From CBDCFV01 sp963664625 (lineage in GTDB: Bacteria; Chloroflexota; Dehalococcoidia; Lucifugimonadales; UBA3495), in contig OY761541.1 of assembly GCA_963664625.1 (NCBI GenBank), positions 2,852,001 through 2,916,000 of the forward strand: a stretch of 64,000 bases of DNA, given 5' to 3'. Shown in pieces: positions 27,795 to 34,918 of the stretch. Numbering within the stretch: position 1 is the first letter of the stretch; every line of letters starts with the position of its first letter. A program made the translations under genes and the position numbers. The notes under the pieces are model-generated. The model saw nothing but the letters and a program-made list of their open reading frames with translations. It had not been told where the DNA came from and searched no databases.

Positions 27795-28154
27795 ATGTCT
27801 TTGGGAAATTCCTACGTAGAGTTGTGCGATATCCGCATCCGCTACACCGAAGGTGTCCGTTGCGAGTGGCGGGGAGAAGCGGAACCCTGGCACGATGCGA
27901 CGGATGACCTCTACCAGTGCACCCGCAACGTTGTCTACCGGCTGGACTACGATTCCGTATTCTACGATTTCAAGGTATGCACCCAGCACGCTAAGATAAT
28001 AGTGAAGCGCCAAACCGGGGAAGAGGTAACAGCCAAAGGTTTAAAGAATGCCGCGGACCAAAACAGAACAATCACGTTGATCGCCTTGCAATCCTTCAAC
28101 GATGGATGGTCTGCGGCTATAGAGTCTATTAAGGAGAGGGACTCGGTTGAGTAA
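27795..28154 (+). CDS. Small hypothetical protein between the duplicated segments
   Basis: A 119-residue soluble protein with no domain I recognise. It begins 'MSLGNSYVELCDIRIRYTEG' and has four Cys residues spread through it ('CDIRIRY', 'CEWRG', 'CTRNVVY', 'CTQHAK'). The middle is rich in aromatic residues. GAGGAG seven bases before ATG 27795 is a good ribosome-binding site, and the start excludes 39 in-frame codons upstream that overlap the terminator hairpin. The gene is enclosed by the 126-bp direct repeats and so may have arrived with that rearrangement. Its A+T content is higher than its neighbours'. Confidence 0.7.
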   Translation: MSLGNSYVELCDIRIRYTEGVRCEWRGEAEPWHDATDDLYQCTRNVVYRLDYDSVFYDFKVCTQHAKIIVKRQTGEEVTAKGLKNAADQNRTITLIALQSFNDGWSAAIESIKERDSVE

Positions 28155-28290
28155 AGGCTTCGTCTCCCAAACCCCACCCTGAGAAGGTCTTACCCAGCCC
28201 GCGTTTAACTCGCATTCCGACGCTACTATATGCCAACCATCCCCTTGCACTGAAGCCGACGTTGGATGTGCATTGGTGTGGTTTCAGTAA

Positions 28291-28371
28291 GATGGCGTCG
28301 CGGCGTGCCAGTTCGTCGCGCCGCCGCTGAAAGCTTGCCGGGAAAATATGACAGTGGCTGTCAATCACCAT
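28291..28371 (-). pseudogene. 5' fragment of the amidohydrolase gene
   Basis: The minus strand from ATG 28371 encodes 'MVIDSHCHIFPASFQRRR' and nine more residues identical to the amidohydrolase at 26702-27556, then diverges at 28290 into unrelated sequence. It is part of repeat copy B and cannot make a functional enzyme. Confidence 0.88.
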
Positions 28372-28418
28372 ATCGCGCCCGGCAATTATAGGTTGGGCGT
28401 GGGCCGTTTGCCAGCGGG
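28293..28418. repeat. 126-bp direct repeat, copy B
   Basis: Second copy of 27478-27603, same orientation, six mismatches. Together the copies bracket the leader hairpin and the 119-residue ORF. Confidence 0.93.
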
Positions 28419-28458
28419 GTGTTTGGCAATTGTCCCTGAACTTGCCGCACTACTCGAC

Positions 28459-28486
28459 CTGGATTCCCGCGAAGGCGGGAATCCAG
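28459..28486. repeat. REP-like palindrome
   Basis: CTGGATTCCCGC-GAAG-GCGGGAATCCAG, a perfect 12-bp stem with a GAAG loop. Related hairpins lie at 16543, 20309 and 21698. Confidence 0.85.
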
Positions 28487-28523
28487 AGGAAAGGGGGTGG
28501 TACAATCCAAACACTCAAACAAA

Positions 28524-28655
28524 AACCAGTGCACTTCCCGGGGCGGCACGGACCACATCGACAACCTGCAACTGCTCTGCTCAAGCTGCAACCGCATCAA
28601 GGGCAACCGGCCCTAGGAGTACTTGGTGGCAAGGCTGGCGGAGATTGGAGTTTAG
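28524..28655 (+). pseudogene. Remnant of an HNH endonuclease (or methyltransferase-HNH) C-terminus
   Basis: One frame reads 'SRGGTDHIDNLQLLCSSCN', then 'RIKGNRP', an in-frame TAG at 28614, then 'EYLVARLAEIGV' and a natural-looking stop at 28653. The Gly-Gly-x-x-His-x-x-Asn...Cys-x2-Cys-Asn pattern is the second half of an HNH nuclease domain, with a tail of the type seen in DNA-methyltransferase-linked HNH proteins. Nothing upstream continues it, so it is a truncated and nonsense-mutated fragment. Confidence 0.68.
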
Positions 28656-28683
28656 GCCAATACGTCGTAGTGGAAGAGAACTA

Positions 28684-30327
28684 ATGCAATATCAATTGAA
28701 CATCCCGATAATCGACTCTGAGCCGTTGACTATACTCCTTGAAGCTGGGAGTAGGCTATTCGTCCTTGGTCCCAACGGCTCGGGCAAGTCGGCGTTGATT
28801 CAACACGCTGTCACATCCCTCGGTGCGCAGAATGTCAGGCGCATATCTGCCCATCGCCAAACTTGGATGCAGTCCGGTGCCATTAACTTGACACCACAAA
28901 ACCGTCGGGAATATGGCCAACAACATGACAACGAAGAACGCAATCCCATCTATCGCTGGAGGGAATGGAACCCTCAAGGGCAACTATCGTCAGTCTTGTT
29001 TGACCTAGTAGCCAAGGACAACGACCAAGCTCGTCGCATCGCCGACTTTGCCCGTGCGGGAAACTACACGGAAATTGAAAAAATAGTGAATGGCGAACCA
29101 GGTGTATTCGACCAGATTAACGAACTGCTTGACCTAGCAAATCTGGCAGTAACGATAGAGAACTCCGCGGGCGAAAATCTGTTCGCTCGGCGTAAAGATG
29201 CTGAAGGCAAGTACGACATAGCGCAAATGTCAGATGGCGAGCGCAACGCAGTCATACTGGCAGCCAACGTACTTACGGTCAATCCAAGAACCGTCCTTTT
29301 GATAGACGAACCAGAGCGTCACCTCCATCGTTCGATCACCGAGCCATTATTGTCGGCATTATTCGCGCAGCGAGAAGACTGCGCGTTCATTGTGTCGACG
29401 CACGAAATTGCTCTGCCTATGGCCAACCCTGAAGCCGCAGTTCTGATAGTGAGTTCGTGCCAATGGGCCAACGACAGGGCAAACGCATGGGATGCCAAAC
29501 TCATCGAAACCGACGCTAATCTGCCCGAAGACGTCAAACGGGCAATCTTGGGTTCTCGGGAAAAGATCCTGTTCGTGGAAGGGCAGCCCCAAAGTCTGGA
29601 CGTACAGCTTTATAGTACGCTTTTCGCTGATATTTCAGTTGTCCCAGTGGGTAGCTGCGACGACGTTATCAAGGCGGTGGAAGGGATGCGCAATTCCAGC
29701 GACCTTCACGACGTTGAGGCATTCGGCCTGATTGACGGCGATAATCGGGATAGTGCAGACGCGAACCGACTCACGGAGAAGGGCATATATTCCCTAAACG
29801 CATACTCAGTGGAGTCCATCTACTTTTGCTCCGACGCGATGAACGCCGTGGCACAACGGCAAGCAGAATCTCTTGGCCGCGATGCCGATCAAATGGTTGA
29901 GGATGCTAAGAACAGAGCACTCAACGAATTGGGCCAAGGAGACTTAGCTGCAAGAATGGCCGCACGACTCTGCGAACGCAAAGTCCGCGAGGAATTACAG
30001 TCCCAAATGCCCAACTGGACGACTATCTCAAGTAATCCCAGCCATACCATAATGTTAAACACCGGGAAATGGCACCAGGAGGAGATTTCTTGCTTTGAGC
30101 AACTCCTGGCTGACAAGGACCTTGAAAGGATCATTGCCCGATATCCGGTGCGTGAAAGCGGTATCCTGGGAAGCATAGCCACAGCATTTGTGCTGAATAA
30201 GAACACCTATAGAGACACGTTGATTACCAGACTCAGGGCAGACGCCGACTTGGCAGAGAAACTCAAACAACACATCCAGCCTTTAGCCGATGCTCTAAGC
30301 GAGACCGCCAATGTGGAAAACGCATGA
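28684..30327 (+). CDS. ABC-type ATPase fused to a TOPRIM/DUF4435-like domain (OLD/PARIS-like, putative defence)
   Basis: A 547-residue protein. Residues 1-255 are an SMC/ABC-type ATPase: Walker A 'GPNGSGKS' at 29-36, an ABC-signature-like 'QMSDGERNAVILAAN' near 185, Walker B 'TVLLIDEPERHLH' near 205 and a switch His in 'VSTHEIAL'. Residues about 290-440 look like a TOPRIM/DUF4435 domain: Glu299 in 'ILFVEG' and Asp351/Asp353 in 'LIDGDNRD', then 'NAYSVESIYF'. This architecture matches OLD nucleases and a fused form of the AAA-ATPase plus DUF4435 pair of PARIS-type antiphage systems (family knowledge). Composition is less G+C-rich than the flanking genes. The frame is open upstream, but ATG 28684 is the first start beyond the rearranged DNA. 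Confidence 0.82.
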   Translation: MQYQLNIPIIDSEPLTILLEAGSRLFVLGPNGSGKSALIQHAVTSLGAQNVRRISAHRQTWMQSGAINLTPQNRREYGQQHDNEERNPIYRWREWNPQGQLSSVLFDLVAKDNDQARRIADFARAGNYTEIEKIVNGEPGVFDQINELLDLANLAVTIENSAGENLFARRKDAEGKYDIAQMSDGERNAVILAANVLTVNPRTVLLIDEPERHLHRSITEPLLSALFAQREDCAFIVSTHEIALPMANPEAAVLIVSSCQWANDRANAWDAKLIETDANLPEDVKRAILGSREKILFVEGQPQSLDVQLYSTLFADISVVPVGSCDDVIKAVEGMRNSSDLHDVEAFGLIDGDNRDSADANRLTEKGIYSLNAYSVESIYFCSDAMNAVAQRQAESLGRDADQMVEDAKNRALNELGQGDLAARMAARLCERKVREELQSQMPNWTTISSNPSHTIMLNTGKWHQEEISCFEQLLADKDLERIIARYPVRESGILGSIATAFVLNKNTYRDTLITRLRADADLAEKLKQHIQPLADALSETANVENA

Positions 30328-30358
30328 ACGCCTTCGGCTTAATGCCAAGGGAGGCCCT

Positions 30359-30553
30359 ATGGATGCCCTTCAGAAACCGGTAGGACTCTATCTGGTCACC
30401 CTCGGCGCGGCGGTGGGGGCGTATTTCATCATCAACCCATTCCTCGTCAAGTCATTCGACGTTATGAGCGTATGGCATATCCTCAACATCCTGATAGTGA
30501 TAGGGCTGGCGCTGGCCCTTATTTTCAATCACGCCCGCAAGAAAGAGGAGTGA
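30359..30553 (+). CDS. Small two-helix membrane protein
   Basis: A 64-residue protein starting 'MDALQKPVGLYLVTLG', with two hydrophobic segments ('LYLVTLGAAVGAYFII' and 'VWHILNILIVIGLALALIF') and a basic-acidic tail 'NHARKKEE'. AGGGAGG lies just upstream of ATG 30359. It begins 31 bases after the ATPase-TOPRIM gene, so the two could be co-transcribed. No family recognised. Confidence 0.7.
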   Translation: MDALQKPVGLYLVTLGAAVGAYFIINPFLVKSFDVMSVWHILNILIVIGLALALIFNHARKKEE

Positions 30554-30560
30554 GGGCGCG

Positions 30561-30588
30561 ATCCGGAGGGACCCGTTACCCTCCGGAT
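30561..30588. terminator. Perfect 10-bp hairpin between two small genes
   Basis: ATCCGGAGGG pairs with CCCTCCGGAT around ACCCGTTA. No clear T tract follows on the plus strand, so it may be a weak terminator or an mRNA-stability element after the small membrane protein gene. Confidence 0.55.
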
Positions 30589-30611
30589 TATCTGGATGGG
30601 AGGTACTATGA

Positions 30612-30806
30612 GTGATAGCCGACAGAATCATAAAAAGGTTGCATGAGCAAGACCGAGAGAAGTGGCGGGCTGAGGAGCGGGCAGCACAGGGTGAGAGGTT
30701 ACGGCAAGCCATGGAACGGTTCGGGGTAAAAGACGAAAAGGGTCAAGTCTCGATGCCCATGACACAAGAGGTGGTGGATTTTCTCACCAGCGACGACTCG
30801 GATTGA
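30612..30806 (+). CDS. Small charged hypothetical protein
   Basis: A 64-residue, highly charged, helical protein ('RLHEQDREKWRAEERAAQG' in the first half). GTG 30612 is eight bases after GGGAGG; a nearby ATG at 30608 is in another frame and stops after 11 codons. No family recognised. The coding call rests on the ribosome-binding site, codon use and the clean open frame. Confidence 0.55.
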   Translation: MIADRIIKRLHEQDREKWRAEERAAQGERLRQAMERFGVKDEKGQVSMPMTQEVVDFLTSDDSD

Positions 30807-30961
30807 ATGTTGACAATACCAGGCCCATGCCAATATGGACACTATAGCCGGGACAGGCTTATAATTTGCCGCTGTACCCCCTCTCCCCAATGGCATCCCC
30901 AACCCTTGTGACCCCGCCAGTTATGAGCGCGCGTGGGTCATGGACTTGAAGGAAAGCGGCA

Positions 30962-31816
30962 TTGGCCACACGAACGGAAAGCGGCCCTTCTGCGGCCGGA
31001 ACTTCAACCTATACCGTCGACCAACTGAATGACCTCTGCCGGGAAATACGCAGGGACATCATCCAGACCATCTATACCGCCGGAAGCGGGCATCCCGGCG
31101 GCTCCCTTTCCGAGTTGGAAATTCTCGTTGCCCTGTACTTCCGGGTGATGCGGCACGACCCGTCCAACCCGTCCTGGCCGGACCGGGACAAGTTGGTGCT
31201 CAGCAAGGGCCACGCCTCGCCGGGGTTGTACGCCGTCCTTTCCAAGGCAGGGTACTTCCCCAAGGAAGACCTGGACACCTTCCGCAAGTTGAACAGCCGC
31301 CTCCAAGGCCACGCCCATCCCATGACTCCGGGCGTGGAGATGAACTCCGGCTCCTTGGGCATGGGCCTGTCCTTTGCCTTGGGCTGCGCGTTGGCGGCGA
31401 AACTGGACAACAGGGACAGCTTGGTCTACGCCATCCTGGGCGACGGCGAGTGCGACGAGGGGGAGATATGGGAGGCCGCAATGTCGGCATCCCACCACCA
31501 AGCCACCAACCTGATCGCCATCGTGGACCGCAACCGGATTCAGAACGACCGGTTCACCGACGACGTGATGACCCTGGAGCCCTTGGCGCAAAAGTGGCGC
31601 GCCTTCGGCTGGCGTGTCTTCGACGCTCCGGGCCACGACATGCCGGTGCTGCTCGAAACCTTGGAGAAAGCCAGACGGCGGCGGACCCGGCCCACGGTGA
31701 TCATCGCCCAGACCGTCAAGGGCAAGGGCGTCTCGTTCATGGAAAACAACCCTTCGTTCCACGGCAGGGCTCCCACCAAAGAAGAATTTGACAAGGCAAT
31801 GGAGGAGTTGGCCTGA
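30962..31816 (+). CDS. Transketolase, N-terminal (thiamine-diphosphate binding) subunit
   Basis: A 284-residue N-terminal half of a split transketolase. 'SGHPGGSLSELEILVALYF' near residue 40, 'LSKGHASPGLYAVL' near 80 and the ThDP motif 'GDGECDEGEIWEAAM' near 160 are present. It pairs with the next gene to make one active enzyme that moves two-carbon units between sugar phosphates. Split transketolases are common in Archaea, Firmicutes and Chloroflexota. The start is TTG, with AAGGAAAG upstream. The stop overlaps the next start by one base. Confidence 0.95.
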   Translation: MATRTESGPSAAGTSTYTVDQLNDLCREIRRDIIQTIYTAGSGHPGGSLSELEILVALYFRVMRHDPSNPSWPDRDKLVLSKGHASPGLYAVLSKAGYFPKEDLDTFRKLNSRLQGHAHPMTPGVEMNSGSLGMGLSFALGCALAAKLDNRDSLVYAILGDGECDEGEIWEAAMSASHHQATNLIAIVDRNRIQNDRFTDDVMTLEPLAQKWRAFGWRVFDAPGHDMPVLLETLEKARRRRTRPTVIIAQTVKGKGVSFMENNPSFHGRAPTKEEFDKAMEELA

Positions 31817-32766
31817 TGGCGGCGCAATGGACGATGGCCTCCACCCGGGAGACCTACGGGCGCACCCTGCTGGAACTGGCCGAGGAGTTTCCCGACATCG
31901 TGGTCCTCGGCGGGGACCTGAACGTGTCGGTCTTCACCCACCTGTGGAGAGACAAGTACCCGGAACGGTTCTTCGATTTCGGCCCGGCGGAGCAGAACCT
32001 GGTGGGCGTCGGCGCCGGATTGGCGGCGTCGGGCAAGATACCCTTCGTCAGCACCTTCGCCGTGTTCGGCGTGGGCCGCCCCTTCGACCAGCTAAGGGTG
32101 CTGGTGGCCCAAGGCAATCTGAACTTCAAGCTGGTCTGCACCCATGCCGGCATCCTCACCGGGGAGGACGGCATGTCGGCCCACGGGATCGAGGACCTGG
32201 CCTTGGCCTGCTCCCTGCTGGGGTTTACCGTCGTTTGCCCCGCCGACGCGGTTGAAGCGACCCAAGCCGTTCGGGCGGCGGCCGCCACCAAGGGGCCGTT
32301 CTACGTGCGCTTGTCACGGGCCGCCACGCCGGTTATCCATTCGGACGACTACCGGTTGGAGGTGGGCAAGGCCCACGTGGAACGGGAGGGCGGCGACGTA
32401 GCCATTGTCGGCACCGGCGTAATGGTCTCCGTGGCCCTGGACGCCGCCGACCTGCTGGCCGAGTCGGGAATCTCCGCCCGCGTGATCAACATGCACACGT
32501 TGACCCCGGCGGACGAAGCAACGCTCCTGGCCGCCGCCAAGGAAACGGGCGCCATAGTGACGGCGGAGGAGCATTACATCCACGGTGGCCTCGGCAGCAT
32601 CGTCGCCCAGATAATCGGGCGTTCCCACCCGGTGCCACTGGAGATGGTCGCCCTCCAAGGCTACAGCGAGTCGGGCCGGGCCGAAGAGCTCATGAAAAAA
32701 GCCGGCCTCACTCCCGAGGCGGTGAAGCAGGCCGCGGAGCGGGCTATAAGCAGGAAAACGTCCTAA
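31816..32766 (+). CDS. Transketolase, C-terminal (pyrimidine-binding) subunit
   Basis: A 316-residue protein with the pyrimidine-binding and C-terminal domains of transketolase. 'FDFGPAEQNLVGVGAGLA' contains the Glu that activates thiamine, and 'HAGILTGEDGMSAHGIED' gives the sugar-phosphate and cofactor contacts. 'VTAEEHYIHGGLGS' near residue 250 is the usual C-terminal motif. ATG overlaps the TGA of the upstream subunit (TGATG), so subunits should be made in equal amounts. Confidence 0.95.
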   Translation: MAAQWTMASTRETYGRTLLELAEEFPDIVVLGGDLNVSVFTHLWRDKYPERFFDFGPAEQNLVGVGAGLAASGKIPFVSTFAVFGVGRPFDQLRVLVAQGNLNFKLVCTHAGILTGEDGMSAHGIEDLALACSLLGFTVVCPADAVEATQAVRAAAATKGPFYVRLSRAATPVIHSDDYRLEVGKAHVEREGGDVAIVGTGVMVSVALDAADLLAESGISARVINMHTLTPADEATLLAAAKETGAIVTAEEHYIHGGLGSIVAQIIGRSHPVPLEMVALQGYSESGRAEELMKKAGLTPEAVKQAAERAISRKTS

Positions 32767-32823
32767 GGGCCTGCCAAGCTTACTCACCCGAATCTGTGGC
32801 GGCAATACAAATCCCGGCGAAGT

Positions 32824-33582
32824 TCAGTCGTCAGGCATCAGGATAACGGTGACGTTGTTGGCCGCCGCCATTGCTGACCGCGTGTCGTCTATCCGGGACC
32901 CAATGACCGCCGGTACCACAGGCTGTTTGATGACGGCCCTCAGTATGTCGGCCCTTTCGGTTGCCCGTGTGATGTCGGTGTTGCCAATGGTTACGGAGAT
33001 TTCGGCGGCGACGTGAATGGTGGAGGCGTCATCTCTACGCCGGCCATCAAATATGAGGTCGGTCAGTCCGAGTTCGTAATTTTGTTCTTCCGTGATAATG
33101 CCGTCGTCCTCGGCTTGTTCAATAAGGTCCCTCAGACTAGGGGCTAAACCGATCCAAGCGCCTTTCAGGATGTTGATTCTGCGGACTTGAAGATGCTGTC
33201 CTGCTATGCTTCCGATGTTCTTTTCTATTTTGATCTCGTAGTTTATTCCCAATGCGTTACCCACTTGGCCTTTGACTTGGCCCATATCAGTCTTTATGAC
33301 GGCCACGTCAGCCTTGACCTCAGCCACATCGGCCTTGACCTCAGCCACATCGGCCTTGACGGTGGTCATGTCGGTCTTGAGGACCGCAACATCGCTTTCC
33401 AGTCGTTCCAACCGTTCGTAGACGAGTTGGAAATTCCGGTTGGTAGTTTCGACAAACTTGGCGAATTGGTTGGGCAGGTCCAGCAGTTCCTTGCTCAACA
33501 AGAGGCTTCGAATGGCGTCGGCCCATTCGGGTTGCTCCCGCAGGATTCGAGCAAGGTCGTCGATGTTGTTGATAGATGTCAT
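32824..33582 (-). CDS. Coiled-coil protein, paralogue of the 12517 gene
   Basis: A 252-residue protein. Its first 45 residues ('INNIDDLARILREQPEWAD' onward) closely match the protein at 12517-13311, and its C-terminal domain ('LTDLIFDG', 'VAAEISVTIGNTDITRATERADIL') matches the same nuclease-like domain. The coil between them differs: here it is a KADVAEV-type heptad (21-bp DNA repeats at 33306-33365). The gene starts only ten bases after proA, so it is probably the third gene of the proBA operon. Function unknown; Glu is present but the usual Lys of a PD-(D/E)XK site is Ser. Confidence 0.8.
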   Translation of the reverse strand: MTSINNIDDLARILREQPEWADAIRSLLLSKELLDLPNQFAKFVETTNRNFQLVYERLERLESDVAVLKTDMTTVKADVAEVKADVAEVKADVAVIKTDMGQVKGQVGNALGINYEIKIEKNIGSIAGQHLQVRRINILKGAWIGLAPSLRDLIEQAEDDGIITEEQNYELGLTDLIFDGRRRDDASTIHVAAEISVTIGNTDITRATERADILRAVIKQPVVPAVIGSRIDDTRSAMAAANNVTVILMPDD

Positions 33583-33592
33583 GGCAAATGGT

Positions 33593-34891
33593 CTACTCCC
33601 TGGTCTGGCCTTCCCCCATCACAACCCACTTGTACGACGTAAGCTCCCTCAGCCCCATCGGCCCTCGGGCGTGGAATTTCTGGGTGCTTATGCCAACCTC
33701 GGCTCCCAGCCCGAACTGGCCGCCGTCGTTGAACCTGGTGCTGACGTTGACGAACACCGCCGCGGCGTCCACCTCGTCCATAAACCTCATCGCCGCCGTG
33801 TAGTCATCGGTCACTATCGCCTCAGAGTGACCCGATCCGTAGGTCTCTATGTGCTCCAGGGCGTCGTCCATGGAGTCAACTACCTTGACGGCCGCAGTCA
33901 GGGACAGGAACTCCTTGCCCCAGTCCTCTTCACTGGCCGGCAGCACTCCGCTGGACGCGCCATTCCCCTCACCGCCGGGGAAGGGACCCAGGATGCTCAA
34001 CGCCCGGTGGTCGCAGTGCAACTCCACCCCGGCGCCGCGCAACTCCCGCGCTACCTTTGGCAGGAACGCGGGCGCGGCATCCACGTGCACCAGGATGGTG
34101 TCCAGGGCGTTGCAGACCGATGGCCGCTGCACCTTGGCGTTGTAGACTATCTTGGCGGCCTTGTCGATTTCCGCCGCGCTGTCGACGTAAGTATGGCAAA
34201 CGCCCACGCCTCCCGTGACCGCCGGCATGGAGGCGTGTTCCGCCACGTAACGAATCAGGCCGTCGCCGCCCCGCGGCACCAGCAAGTCGATGTACTCCTT
34301 CATGCCCAGCATGGTGTCCACCAGCGCCCGGTTGGGATTGTCGACGAACACGACGCCGTCAGCCGGCACCCCCGCTTCCGAAATAGCCCCGCGGGTCAAT
34401 TCCACTAACGCCTTGTTGGAATGGATACTCTCCTTACCGCCCCGCAGCAGACAAGCATTGCCCGACTTCAGGCACAGGGTTGAAATGTCTATCGTGATGT
34501 TGGGGCGGCTTTCGTAAATGCTGGCTATGACCCCCAAGGGAACCCGGCGCTTGCTCACCCTCAACCCGTTGGGCAGAGTGGTGGCGTCCATGGTCTCGCT
34601 GATGGGGTCTGGCAGGGCCGCGACGCTGCGGACGCCGTCCGCCACGTCGTGGAGCCGGTCCGGAGTCAGCAACAGGCGGTCGAGAAACGCCTCGCTCAGG
34701 CCGTCGGCCTTGCCGGCCTCGTAGTCTTCACGGTTCGCCGCAAGGACTTCATCCTGCCGGTCGTCCAGGGCCTGTGCAATATTATGCAAGGCCCGGTCCT
34801 TTACCCCACTCGGCAGCCGGGCCAGTATTTTCGACGCCGCCCGCGCTCTTTGCCCAAGCTCAAGCAGGTCTTCTATCGTGTTAGTAGCCAT
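33593..34891 (-). CDS. proA: Gamma-glutamyl phosphate reductase
   Basis: A 432-residue ProA. It has 'VPLGVIASIYESRPNITID' near residue 115, 'LKSGNACLLRGGKES' near 140 and 'QRPSVCNALDTILVH' with the catalytic Cys near 250. It reduces gamma-glutamyl phosphate with NADPH to glutamate semialdehyde in proline synthesis. GAGGAC sits before ATG 34891. It follows proB by 27 bases and is followed by the coiled-coil gene after ten bases. Confidence 0.97.
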   Translation of the reverse strand: MATNTIEDLLELGQRARAASKILARLPSGVKDRALHNIAQALDDRQDEVLAANREDYEAGKADGLSEAFLDRLLLTPDRLHDVADGVRSVAALPDPISETMDATTLPNGLRVSKRRVPLGVIASIYESRPNITIDISTLCLKSGNACLLRGGKESIHSNKALVELTRGAISEAGVPADGVVFVDNPNRALVDTMLGMKEYIDLLVPRGGDGLIRYVAEHASMPAVTGGVGVCHTYVDSAAEIDKAAKIVYNAKVQRPSVCNALDTILVHVDAAPAFLPKVARELRGAGVELHCDHRALSILGPFPGGEGNGASSGVLPASEEDWGKEFLSLTAAVKVVDSMDDALEHIETYGSGHSEAIVTDDYTAAMRFMDEVDAAAVFVNVSTRFNDGGQFGLGAEVGISTQKFHARGPMGLRELTSYKWVVMGEGQTRE

Positions 34892-34918
34892 AGTCCTCGG
34901 TGACTCCTTCCGTGTCCA

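Noticed and set aside
28348..28683. N-terminal extension of the ATPase-TOPRIM gene to 28348
   Set aside because: The extension runs through the 126-bp repeat, a REP palindrome and the HNH remnant; ATG 28684 begins directly before the ATPase fold.
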